Assembly: GCA_900549945.1 (NCBI GenBank)
Contig: URQJ01000039.1
Span: 1 to 12,438, forward strand
From: an uncultured Oscillospiraceae bacterium
Lineage (GTDB): Bacteria > Bacillota > Clostridia > Oscillospirales > Acutalibacteraceae
DNA length: 12,438 nucleotides
Direction: 5' to 3'
The notes beneath the pieces are model-generated. The model saw only the letters and a list, made by a program, of their open reading frames with translations, made no database searches and was not told the origin of the DNA. The first letter of the stretch is position 1. Every line of letters begins with the position of its first letter. This document shows positions 1-5,385 of the stretch, piece by piece. Position numbers and translations under genes: made by a program.

Positions 1-2
1 CG

Positions 3-1151
3 CGGCGCCGGCCTGCGCCCGCGCCGAAAAAGCGCCGCTCGCCGGTCATCCCGATCGTCATTTTCCTGATCGCCGCCGCGCTCGGCATCTTCGTGTACAT
101 CCTTTGGAGCCTCGGCATGTTCGGCGGCACCGGCATTCTCGGCGGCTCCCTGCTCGCCACGCCGGAGGCCGTTTCCAGCGCAAGTCCCGCGCCCACGGCG
201 GAGCCTACCCCCTCGCCGACGCCCTCTCCCACGCCGGAGCCGACGCCGCCCGCCATCTATGACGACGGCACCGAGGGCTACATGTCCTCCGGCATCTGCA
301 TCTACAACAACAAGGGCTTTGAGCTCTTTTACGGCGACGACAGCATGGCCGCGACGTATGCGGAAATGATCAACGACTTTGCCGACATGCTGCCCGGCAT
401 ACAGGTGTACAACATGGTCGCGCCGAACCACTCCGAATTCGGCCTGCCCGCGCGCGTCCGCGAATACTACGGCGAAAGCTCGCAGCGTGAAAACACCGCC
501 GCGATCTACGAAAACCTTTCGGACAGCGTGACGGCGGTCGATGTCTACGACATTTTGAACCTGCACAACAACGAGAACATCTACTTTGGCACCGACACGC
601 ACTGGGCGCCGCTCGGCGCTTATTACGCCTACACGGAATTCTGCGAGGCGGCAGGCGCAGAACCCGCCGCGCTCGAGATCTTCGACAAGACCTCCTACGA
701 CTTCACCGGCTACCTCGCCTATGCGACCGGCGAGGAGGTGCTCTACGAAAACCCGGATACGCTCGACATTTACGACCCGACGTTCGACTACACCTGCGAG
801 ATGTCCTACGACGGCCTGAGCTTCTACGAGACCGACAGCATGAACACGCACGACGAAAGCGCCGGCTACTCGATGTACCTCTCCGGCGATATGGGCTGTG
901 TGCGCGTGACGAACAACACGCTCTCCACCGGGCGCAGGCTGCTGATCGTGAAGGATTCCTACGGCAACGCGATGGCGCCCTTTCTGACGGCGAGCTTCGA
1001 CGAGGTGCACGTCGTCGACTTCCGCTACTTTGAGGACAATCTGCCCGACTACTGCGAATCGCAGGGCATCACGGACGTGCTGTTCTTCAACAACGAGATG
1101 TCCGCCAACACCTCCGACCAGCACGACGCCATGCGCGCTTTGTTCGACTGA
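3..1151 (+). CDS. DHHW/AlgJ-like SGNH-type membrane-anchored protein, 5'-truncated by the window edge
   Basis: The frame is open from the first complete codon at 3, so the start lies upstream of the window. The visible N-terminus is Arg/Lys/Pro-rich, then a hydrophobic segment (about 45-125) forms one membrane anchor. A Pro/Thr/Ser/Glu-rich linker (about 190-255) follows, then a globular domain presumably outside the cell. The TDTHW motif at 591-605 and the DSYGN motif at 954-968 match the DHHW family. In the related AlgJ/AlgX proteins the Asp-x-His pair and the Ser form an SGNH catalytic triad, here Asp 594, His 600 and Ser 957. Family knowledge suggests O-acylation of an exported polysaccharide or wall polymer, usually with an MBOAT acyltransferase encoded next door; that partner would be outside the window. 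The substrate is unknown. The gene ends 20 bases before a terminator hairpin. Confidence 0.82.
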   Translation, partial: RRRPAPAPKKRRSPVIPIVIFLIAAALGIFVYILWSLGMFGGTGILGGSLLATPEAVSSASPAPTAEPTPSPTPSPTPEPTPPAIYDDGTEGYMSSGICIYNNKGFELFYGDDSMAATYAEMINDFADMLPGIQVYNMVAPNHSEFGLPARVREYYGESSQRENTAAIYENLSDSVTAVDVYDILNLHNNENIYFGTDTHWAPLGAYYAYTEFCEAAGAEPAALEIFDKTSYDFTGYLAYATGEEVLYENPDTLDIYDPTFDYTCEMSYDGLSFYETDSMNTHDESAGYSMYLSGDMGCVRVTNNTLSTGRRLLIVKDSYGNAMAPFLTASFDEVHVVDFRYFEDNLPDYCESQGITDVLFFNNEMSANTSDQHDAMRALFD

Positions 1152-1171
1152 TAAAAGCATACGGAGCAAAG

Positions 1172-1204
1172 AAAGGCTCTGCCGTTTGAAGCGGCAGAGC
1201 CTTT
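1172..1204 (+). terminator. Intrinsic terminator hairpin after the DHHW gene
   Basis: A perfect 13-bp stem (1172-1184 with 1192-1204) and a 7-base loop lie 20 bases after the stop codon. The stem has A-rich and T-rich ends (AAAGG/CCTTT), but only a short T-rich stretch follows. It may therefore work together with the stronger hairpin just downstream. Confidence 0.75.
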
Positions 1205-1215
1205 CTGCACCCTGC

Positions 1216-1260
1216 AAAAAGCAGCGCCGCCCCGAAAGCCGGGAAGCGGCGCTGCTTTTT
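1216..1260. terminator. Bidirectional intrinsic terminator between convergent genes
   Basis: A perfect 15-bp stem (1216-1230 with 1246-1260) begins with five A and ends with five T, so it gives a U-tract in both directions. The loop contains a further CCCG/CGGG pairing (1231-1234 with 1240-1243). It lies between the plus-strand DHHW gene and the minus-strand CpXC gene (stop at 1274), and plausibly serves both. Confidence 0.9.
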
Positions 1261-1273
1261 ATGCAGATTGAAT

Positions 1274-1900
1274 TCAAACGGATTTGTACTGGTCCAAAAG
1301 GCGCTGGGCGAGCTTCGAGTTGACGACCGCAAAGTCGTCCGGCTCCTTGTAGTCGAGCGTGCGGAGCACCTCCTGCGACTGGCGGTACACCGCCATCTGC
1401 GTCGTCTGATACACCGGGTCCTGCCGCCCGCGCACGAAAATCGCAAAGCGCATTTCGTTTTCGTCGGCCGCGCAGAAATAGGCGTGCACGTTGCCCTTGA
1501 TCGACCGCTTGAGCACGGTGACGATCGCGTTTTTGACGAGCTCCACCGCTGCGTCGTCGAGCCCGGCCTCAAAGATCAGGATCTTCTCCTTGAGCTCCTG
1601 CGGGTTTTTAACGCTGCGCTTTATGAGCCCGCGCACAGCGGGGATCGGCTCCGCCTTCGAAACCGCGCCCGAGGGCCGCAGGCAGACCATGAAGCCGTGC
1701 GCCGGGTCGTGGTAGATCATCGGGTAAGCCATCTGCGCCGTGTAGCCGCAGTGCCGGCACTCCCAGTCAAAGATAGATTCGCGCAGGATGTCCCGGCGCA
1801 GCTCTGGGTTTTCCTCCGCGTTGACGCTCGTGTACATCTCGAGCTTCTGCGTCTGCCCGCAGGCGGGGCAGACAATATCCTTTTTGATTTCGGTAGACAT
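1274..1900 (-). CDS. CpXC domain protein (putative zinc-binding)
   Basis: The 208-residue protein starts with a CPxC motif (Cys11, Cys14) and has a second CxxC pair (Cys48, Cys51 in WECRHCG). This is the paired-cysteine arrangement of the CpXC family (PF14353), expected to bind a structural zinc ion. The remaining 150 or so residues are a soluble alpha/beta region I cannot assign. There is no signal peptide or membrane segment, so it is probably cytoplasmic. The ATG start at 1900 has a modest ribosome binding site (AAAGTGAG, about 1910-1917). The gene lies 47 bases after the mnmA stop and is probably the last gene of that operon, ending at the bidirectional terminator. The molecular function of CpXC proteins is not established, and nothing here links it to tRNA thiolation beyond position. 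Confidence 0.85.
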   Translation of the reverse strand: MSTEIKKDIVCPACGQTQKLEMYTSVNAEENPELRRDILRESIFDWECRHCGYTAQMAYPMIYHDPAHGFMVCLRPSGAVSKAEPIPAVRGLIKRSVKNPQELKEKILIFEAGLDDAAVELVKNAIVTVLKRSIKGNVHAYFCAADENEMRFAIFVRGRQDPVYQTTQMAVYRQSQEVLRTLDYKEPDDFAVVNSKLAQRLLDQYKSV

Positions 1901-1947
1901 GTAGAAACACTCACTTTCTTAAAGGCCGCCTATGTGCAGGGATACCG

Positions 1948-3036
1948 TTATCGTGTGATGATGCCGCTGCCGAGCACGTAATCGCCGGTATAAAGCGCGG
2001 CGACCTGCCCGGGCGTCACGGCACGCTGCGGCGTGTCGAACACAAGCCGCGCCGTATTGGCGCCCGCCGGGGTCAAAAGCGCGCGGTCCGGCTTCGCGGC
2101 GTACCGCACCTTCGCCTCCACCCAAACCAGCCCTTCGAGCGCGTCGGCCGCAATCAGATTCAGCGCCCGCAGGCGCACCTCTGTCGTGTAGCGGTCGCCG
2201 TCGCGCCCGAGCGTCACGGTGTTTTTCACGGAGTCGATGCCCGTCACAAAGCGCGGCTCGCCGAACGTGACGCCGAGGCCCTTGCGCTGGCCGATCGTGT
2301 AGCGGTAAATGCCCCCGTGCCGCCCGAGCACCGCGCCGTCCGGCGAGACAAAATTGCCCGGCCCGGGCAGCGAGCCGCCGAACCGCTCGAGAAACGAGAT
2401 GTAGTTGTTGTCGGGAATAAAGCAAATCTCCTGACTGTCCGGCTTTTTTGCGACGGGCAGGCCGTGCCGCTCCGCGAGCGCGCGCGCCTCCGCCTTGCCC
2501 ATGCGGTTCAGCGGGATCACCGTGCGGCTGAGCTGCGCCGGCGTCAGCCCGGAGAGGAAATAGCTCTGGTCTTTTTTGTCCGGCGAGCGCTTCAAAAGCG
2601 CGCGGCCGTTTTCCAGCGCGATCTCGGCATAATGCCCGGTCGCGATCTTGTCGAAGCCGTTTTCAAGCGCCCAGTCCAGCATCACGCCGAATTTGATCGT
2701 CTGATTGCAGAGAAAGCAGGGGTTCGGCGTTTCGCCCGCGCTGTACGCACTTATAAACGCGCCGATCACATTTTTTTCAAACGCTGCGGAAAAATCCGGC
2801 GCGAAATGCGCGATGCCGAGCTTTGCGCAGACGGCGGCGGCGTCTGCAATTTCCCTTTCCATCGCCGCAGCCTGCTCGCCGCTCAAAATATGCCGGGGCT
2901 TCAGGCGCATTGTGATGCCGGAGACATCGTACCCGGCCTCCAGAAGCAGCAGCGCGGCGACCGAGCTATCCACGCCGCCGCTCATCCCCACCAGAATGCG
3001 CGGGCCGCGCCCGTTATTCGTAGGGGAGCTCTTCAC
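1948..3036 (-). CDS. mnmA: tRNA-specific 2-thiouridylase MnmA
   Basis: The 362-residue protein catalyses ATP-dependent 2-thiolation of the wobble uridine in Glu, Gln and Lys tRNAs in the cytoplasm, with sulfur supplied by a cysteine desulfurase that is not in this window. The ATP-pyrophosphatase loop SGGVDSS is at residues 19-25. The two catalytic cysteines are Cys110 (in NPCFLCNQ) and Cys205 (in SQEICFI), and the C-terminal beta-barrel segment includes GQVAALYTGD. The start is GTG at 3036, fixed by AAGGA at 3042-3046 with 5-base spacing. This overlaps the end of the preceding gene by 23 bases, suggesting translational coupling. An extra cysteine (Cys107) stands where many MnmA proteins have Asp (NPDxxCN); I recall this from clostridial MnmA-like paralogues. 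The genome may therefore carry a second copy. Confidence 0.93.
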   Translation of the reverse strand: MKSSPTNNGRGPRILVGMSGGVDSSVAALLLLEAGYDVSGITMRLKPRHILSGEQAAAMEREIADAAAVCAKLGIAHFAPDFSAAFEKNVIGAFISAYSAGETPNPCFLCNQTIKFGVMLDWALENGFDKIATGHYAEIALENGRALLKRSPDKKDQSYFLSGLTPAQLSRTVIPLNRMGKAEARALAERHGLPVAKKPDSQEICFIPDNNYISFLERFGGSLPGPGNFVSPDGAVLGRHGGIYRYTIGQRKGLGVTFGEPRFVTGIDSVKNTVTLGRDGDRYTTEVRLRALNLIAADALEGLVWVEAKVRYAAKPDRALLTPAGANTARLVFDTPQRAVTPGQVAALYTGDYVLGSGIITR

Positions 3037-3517
3037 TTTCGTCCTTCTCCGCCGGCACCGGCTCCTTCTCCGTCTCCGGGTGCACCGCAGCCGGCTCGGC
3101 GGGCGCGGCCTCCACGGCCTCGTCTACAAGCCCCTCCGGCACGGTCTCGTCGGCTGCGGGCTGCGGCGCGTACTCGCGCACGTCGTCGAGCGTGATCTCC
3201 TCGATCTCCTCCTCGCCCTCCTCGCGGCAAAGCGCCTCGAGCTTCTGCACCGCGGCGTCGATGCGCTGCTCGGCGGCCTCGATGTCGATGCAGTGCGGCT
3301 CCGTCACCGTGTTGCCCGCGTCGCGCAGGTTGTGATAGTAGTAGCGGCCGAGCGCGAGGTAAGCCCGCTCCGCGGCCTTCTCCTCACAGCGGATCACAGT
3401 ACGCAGGCGGTTTGCGAGCGCGTTTTTGCGGTTCTTCTCCGCGACGACGCCTACGGCATCCTGCACGGCGCCGCCGGCCGTCTTAAACACCGAGGTGATA
3501 TTTTTCAGAAAACTCAT
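3014..3517 (-). CDS. Small protein of unknown function with acidic C-terminal tail
   Basis: A 167-residue protein I do not recognise. The first 30 residues (MSFLKNITSVFKTAGG...) are amphipathic. Residues 30-110 are rich in charged and Ala residues and look helical, with several Cys and Tyr residues (GRYYYHNL). The rest is a low-complexity Glu/Pro/Ala tail with a strongly negative charge. No signal peptide or membrane segment is visible. The ATG at 3517 is chosen because AAAGGAG (3526-3532) lies 8 bases upstream. A longer TTG version would begin inside or above that site. It is the first gene of an operon with mnmA, whose start it overlaps by 23 bases, and a promoter lies about 95 bases upstream. 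The position suggests co-expression with tRNA modification but does not show a shared role. Confidence 0.8.
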   Translation of the reverse strand: MSFLKNITSVFKTAGGAVQDAVGVVAEKNRKNALANRLRTVIRCEEKAAERAYLALGRYYYHNLRDAGNTVTEPHCIDIEAAEQRIDAAVQKLEALCREEGEEEIEEITLDDVREYAPQPAADETVPEGLVDEAVEAAPAEPAAVHPETEKEPVPAEKDESEELPYE

Positions 3518-3610
3518 GGCAGTTTCTCCTTTCAATTTTAAAATCCGGCCCGCTGCGCCGCCCGAAAGCGGCCGGGATACAGCGAGTCCATTTTAGAGCT
3601 TGCTCTTTTT

Positions 3611-3639
3611 ATTATAATGCAAAGCGCCCTAAAAAAACA
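3611..3639 (-). promoter_or_regulatory. Sigma-A type promoter for the 3517-mnmA-CpXC operon
   Basis: Read on the minus strand, a perfect TATAAT -10 box lies at 3616-3611. The -35 region, 17 bases upstream, is poor (TGTTTT, 3639-3634), with a T-rich run next to it. Transcription would start near 3604, on a 5-2-5 inverted repeat (3595-3606, AGAGC/GCTCT). The leader would be about 85 bases and contains an imperfect GC-rich hairpin near 3544-3576. Confidence 0.6.
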
Positions 3640-3776
3640 GTGTTAAAATGTAAATAAATCGCATTGAAATTGCAGCACGATGCCGACATCCGCCGCGGCA
3701 GGCACATCTCCCATTCCCGAAACACCGCCGGCAGAGAAAACGCGCGGGGCGAAATCTTCAATTTCCAGATTGCTTC

Positions 3777-3785
3777 AGTATAGCA
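3777..3785 (-). promoter_or_regulatory. Possible extended -10 promoter in the gene-free stretch
   Basis: On the minus strand, TGC immediately precedes TATACT (3785-3777), an extended -10 pattern. The element 17 bases upstream (TTGCAT) is a weak -35. It would direct transcription toward 3517. It could be a distal operon promoter or drive a short untranslated RNA. The evidence is motif only. Confidence 0.35.
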
Positions 3786-3948
3786 TGAAAGCCGCCCGCA
3801 TGCAAGCGAAAACAGAATCCTCACCGACAGGGCGCTTTGCACGGCCTATGCGGATGATTCGGTAGAATTTATATCCGCTTATCCGCTGTTTTGAAATGCT
3901 TTTCCCGCAGAATTTTCCGATCATTCGGATCGCTTCAGCCGCCTTTAC

Positions 3949-4590
3949 TCACGCCTGCGCGCAGAGCGCCTCAATTTCGCGCTCGAGCTGCCGGTAAAAC
4001 GCCGCGATGTGCAGGCCGTCCGCAAGCGCGTGGTTGCACAGCAGCGAGACGGGCAGCAGCGTTTTCTCCCCCTGCGCGTAAAATTTCCCGAAGGTGATGC
4101 GCGGGTTGCTGTCCGCCGGCACCGGAACGGGCTGGATGAGCGACGTGTAGGAGAGCCACGGCAGCGTCGACACAAAAATCAGGTCGCCCGTGTCCGCCTC
4201 CGATTCGTCGATGCTGCGCGCCGCCTTCGCACGCTCCTGCTCTAAAACCGCATACGGCAGGTAATCGGCGAAGGGCTGGGCGCTGTCGAGCGTGCAGTAG
4301 CAGTACGTTTCGTCCTCGAGCGCGACGGTGTGCGACGTGCGGCAGCGCTCGTATTCGATGATGCCGCCGTTCAGAATGCGCCGGCGCAGCTCCGGCACGC
4401 GGTTCGCCGCCCGCGCCGCGCAGTAGCAGACCGTGAGAAAAAACGGCAGCCGCTCGCGCCGGATCTTCTCCCTGAGCGCCGTGATATCGACCGGCGCCGT
4501 CGTGCCGACATACGGGAACGCAAGCCCCGAAAAGTATTCGAAATGCTGCTTTCTCTTGTAGCTGCCCATATCCAGCGTCTTGTATTCCAT
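3949..4590 (-). CDS. Chloramphenicol acetyltransferase (CatA)-like protein
   Basis: The 213-residue length matches the classical CAT family (PF00302). The N-terminal YKRKQHF motif places Arg13 where CAT uses an Arg in a salt bridge. An LPW segment is followed by SYTS, as in CAT active sites. NHALADGLH near the C-terminus supplies the catalytic His187 and Asp191 of the HxxxDG motif. The first His of the usual HHxxxDG is Asn here. By family, it transfers acetyl from acetyl-CoA to a hydroxyl group. Many chromosomal CAT-like proteins in gut Clostridia have not been shown to act on chloramphenicol, so resistance should not be assumed. The ATG at 4590 is set by GGGAGG (4598-4603) with 7-base spacing; an in-frame upstream extension overlaps the promoter. 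It is monocistronic with a strong promoter, and diverges from the sigma-like module. Confidence 0.85.
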   Translation of the reverse strand: MEYKTLDMGSYKRKQHFEYFSGLAFPYVGTTAPVDITALREKIRRERLPFFLTVCYCAARAANRVPELRRRILNGGIIEYERCRTSHTVALEDETYCYCTLDSAQPFADYLPYAVLEQERAKAARSIDESEADTGDLIFVSTLPWLSYTSLIQPVPVPADSNPRITFGKFYAQGEKTLLPVSLLCNHALADGLHIAAFYRQLEREIEALCAQA

Positions 4591-4630
4591 GCCTTTTCCT
4601 CCCGTATAAAGCCGTATTTTTACTACTTCT

Positions 4631-4658
4631 ATTGTACAGGATGCGCCCGGCTTGTCAA
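4631..4658 (-). promoter_or_regulatory. Strong sigma-A promoter of the CAT-like gene
   Basis: On the minus strand there is a perfect TTGACA at 4658-4653, a 16-base spacer, and TACAAT at 4636-4631. The -35 sits inside a perfect 6-1-6 inverted repeat (4649-4661, GGCTTG/CAAGCC), which could be a repressor site. The leader to the ATG is about 35 bases. Confidence 0.8.
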
Positions 4659-4677
4659 GCCGCCGCACAGATTTTCA

Positions 4678-4708
4678 AAATATTTCGAACAAATATTTGA
4701 ATGTTCGA
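4678..4708. repeat. Nested inverted and direct repeats in the divergent promoter region
   Basis: AAATATTT occurs twice with 13-base period (4678-4685, 4691-4698). The second copy is the core of a perfect 10-base palindrome, CAAATATTTG (4690-4699). Outside it, TCGAAC (4685-4690) and GTTCGA (4703-4708) form a 6-bp inverted repeat. The stretch ends right at the -35 box of the plus-strand promoter, so it could be an A/T-rich UP element, an operator, or both. Confidence 0.55.
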
Positions 4709-4737
4709 TTGACAAAGCTGGTCCTTTCGTGTAACAT
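4709..4737 (+). promoter_or_regulatory. Sigma-A promoter of the sigma-like two-gene module
   Basis: A perfect TTGACA (4709-4714) is followed by a 17-base spacer and TAACAT (4732-4737). Transcription should begin near 4744, leaving a leader of about 48 bases that contains the LexA-like box. Confidence 0.7.
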
Positions 4738-4746
4738 AAAAATTGA

Positions 4747-4760
4747 CGAACGCACGTTCT
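4747..4760 (+). promoter_or_regulatory. LexA (SOS) box-like operator just downstream of the promoter
   Basis: The 14-mer CGAACGCACGTTCT matches the Gram-positive LexA consensus CGAACRNRYGTTYC at 13 of 14 positions, with a perfect GAAC-N4-GTTC core. It begins about 10 bases after the -10 box, at the expected transcription start, where a bound repressor would block initiation. A weaker 12-of-14 match lies at 4686-4699 upstream of the -35. LexA itself is not encoded in this window, so the assignment rests on motif alone. Confidence 0.5.
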
Positions 4761-4791
4761 AAATCTTTTGCATACGAAAGGAAATCTGCCG

Positions 4792-4995
4792 ATGAAAAAC
4801 TACGCCGCATGGGGGCTTGAATATCTGAAGGAGGCCGAAGCGCTCAAATGCCGCATCCGACAGGTGCAGGCCGAATCCGGGCCCGACGTCACGGGCCAGC
4901 GCGCCCAGCGCATCCACCTGCTCTGCGACATGTACCTCGAGTGCATGGTGACGGGGCGCATTCTGCAAAGGCGCGGTGATGCGCTTGAGCAGTAG
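4792..4995 (+). CDS. Small helical protein, DUF1492 N-terminal-like, partner of the sigma-like gene
   Basis: A 67-residue protein with no recognised named domain. It is almost entirely predicted helical: an EYLKEAEALKCRI helix (residues 10-22), a short linker, then a helix from about 36 to 60 containing CDMYLECMVTGRIL. The YL-x-LK-x-RI pattern resembles the N-terminal half of DUF1492-type phage/clostridial proteins, which carry a sigma-like helix-turn-helix C-terminally. Here that second half is a separate overlapping gene in the +1 frame. The ATG at 4792 follows AAAGGA (4777-4782) by 9 bases. The gene lies behind a good promoter and a LexA-like box. A role as a co-factor or regulator of the sigma-like protein is inference. 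Confidence 0.72.
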   Translation: MKNYAAWGLEYLKEAEALKCRIRQVQAESGPDVTGQRAQRIHLLCDMYLECMVTGRILQRRGDALEQ

Positions 4996-5302
4996 AAGTC
5001 CGCGCCGCAACGCGCTTTTGTACGACGCGCTGTACCGCCCGGCGCAGGAAGGGGCGTACAGCACAAACCGGCGCGAGCTTGAGGAGGCCGCGCGGCTGCT
5101 GCGCATCGCCATTCAAAACGAGCTGACCGACCGCCAGCGCGCCTGCCTCACGCTCTACTACATGGAGGGGAACACGATGCAGGAAATCGCCGAGCGGCTC
5201 GGCACGACGCGCGGCAACGTCTCAAAGCGCATCAAAAAAGCCGTGGAGCGGCTGCGCCGGGCGCTCCGCTATTCGGCGCCGGGGCTGAAATTTTCCCGCT
5301 GA
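4979..5302 (+). CDS. Sigma-70 region 4-like helix-turn-helix protein
   Basis: A 108-residue basic protein. Residues 35-102 contain the region-4 pattern: LTDRQRACLTLYYMEGNTMQ, then EIAERLGTTRGNVSKRIKKA, a helix-turn-helix whose second helix (TTRGNVSKRIKK) would contact DNA. There is no region 2, so it cannot act as a complete sigma factor. It resembles the C-terminal half of DUF1492/ArpU-like phage transcription regulators and sigma-like small proteins. The ATG at 4979 is chosen because AAAGG (4967-4971) is 7 bases upstream; GTG at 4976 is the alternative. It overlaps the preceding gene by 17 bases, so translational coupling is likely. The target promoters are unknown. A separate promoter for the next operon starts 12 bases after its stop. 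Confidence 0.82.
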   Translation: MRLSSRSPRRNALLYDALYRPAQEGAYSTNRRELEEAARLLRIAIQNELTDRQRACLTLYYMEGNTMQEIAERLGTTRGNVSKRIKKAVERLRRALRYSAPGLKFSR

Positions 5303-5314
5303 GCCGATTGCGTC

Positions 5315-5343
5315 TTGAAAAGCAGGGCGCACTGTGCTAAAAT
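5315..5343 (+). promoter_or_regulatory. Sigma-A promoter of the alpha-galactosidase operon
   Basis: TTGAAA (5315-5320), a 17-base spacer and TAAAAT (5338-5343) are each one mismatch from consensus. The leader to the ATG at 5386 would be about 36 bases. No intrinsic terminator separates it from the upstream sigma-like gene, so read-through is possible. Confidence 0.8.
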
Positions 5344-5352
5344 CTGTACAGA
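5343..5352. repeat. Perfect 10-base palindrome at the transcription start
   Basis: TCTGTACAGA overlaps the last base of the -10 box and the probable start site of the alpha-galactosidase promoter. The placement suits a repressor operator, but no cognate regulator is encoded next to it. Confidence 0.45.
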
Positions 5353-5385
5353 CAACTTACTCTTTTGGAAAGGAAAGGCTTCTCT

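Larger units (their letters stand above)
3518..3948. other. Gene-free intergenic stretch
   Basis: About 430 bases lie between the minus-strand CAT-like gene and the minus-strand 3517 gene. It is less GC-rich than its surroundings. Short open frames on both strands lack ribosome binding sites and recognisable sequence. It holds the two minus-strand promoter candidates, short near-repeats (ATCCGCTT then ATCCGCTG, about 3872-3887) and an inverted CGATC/GATCG pair near 3919-3933. I see no clear terminator for the CAT-like gene and no tRNA or riboswitch that I can recognise. Confidence 0.6.

Noticed and set aside
2317..3195. Open plus-strand frame opposite mnmA and the small acidic gene
   Set aside because: It crosses two real genes antisense and ends in a Pro/Arg-rich low-complexity run; it has no ribosome binding site.
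3595..3615. Short inverted repeat followed by TTTTT on the plus strand, resembling a terminator
   Set aside because: The stem is only 5 bp with a 2-base loop, and no plus-strand gene lies upstream. The T-run is part of the minus-strand promoter region.
3612..3865. Short open frames on both strands in the gene-free stretch
   Set aside because: No ribosome binding site, no recognisable sequence, and their starts lie above the only promoter-like signals.
3949..4590. Calling the CAT-like gene an acquired chloramphenicol-resistance gene
   Set aside because: There is no transposon, insertion sequence or composition shift around it, and the HH of the active-site motif is altered; sequence alone does not support resistance.
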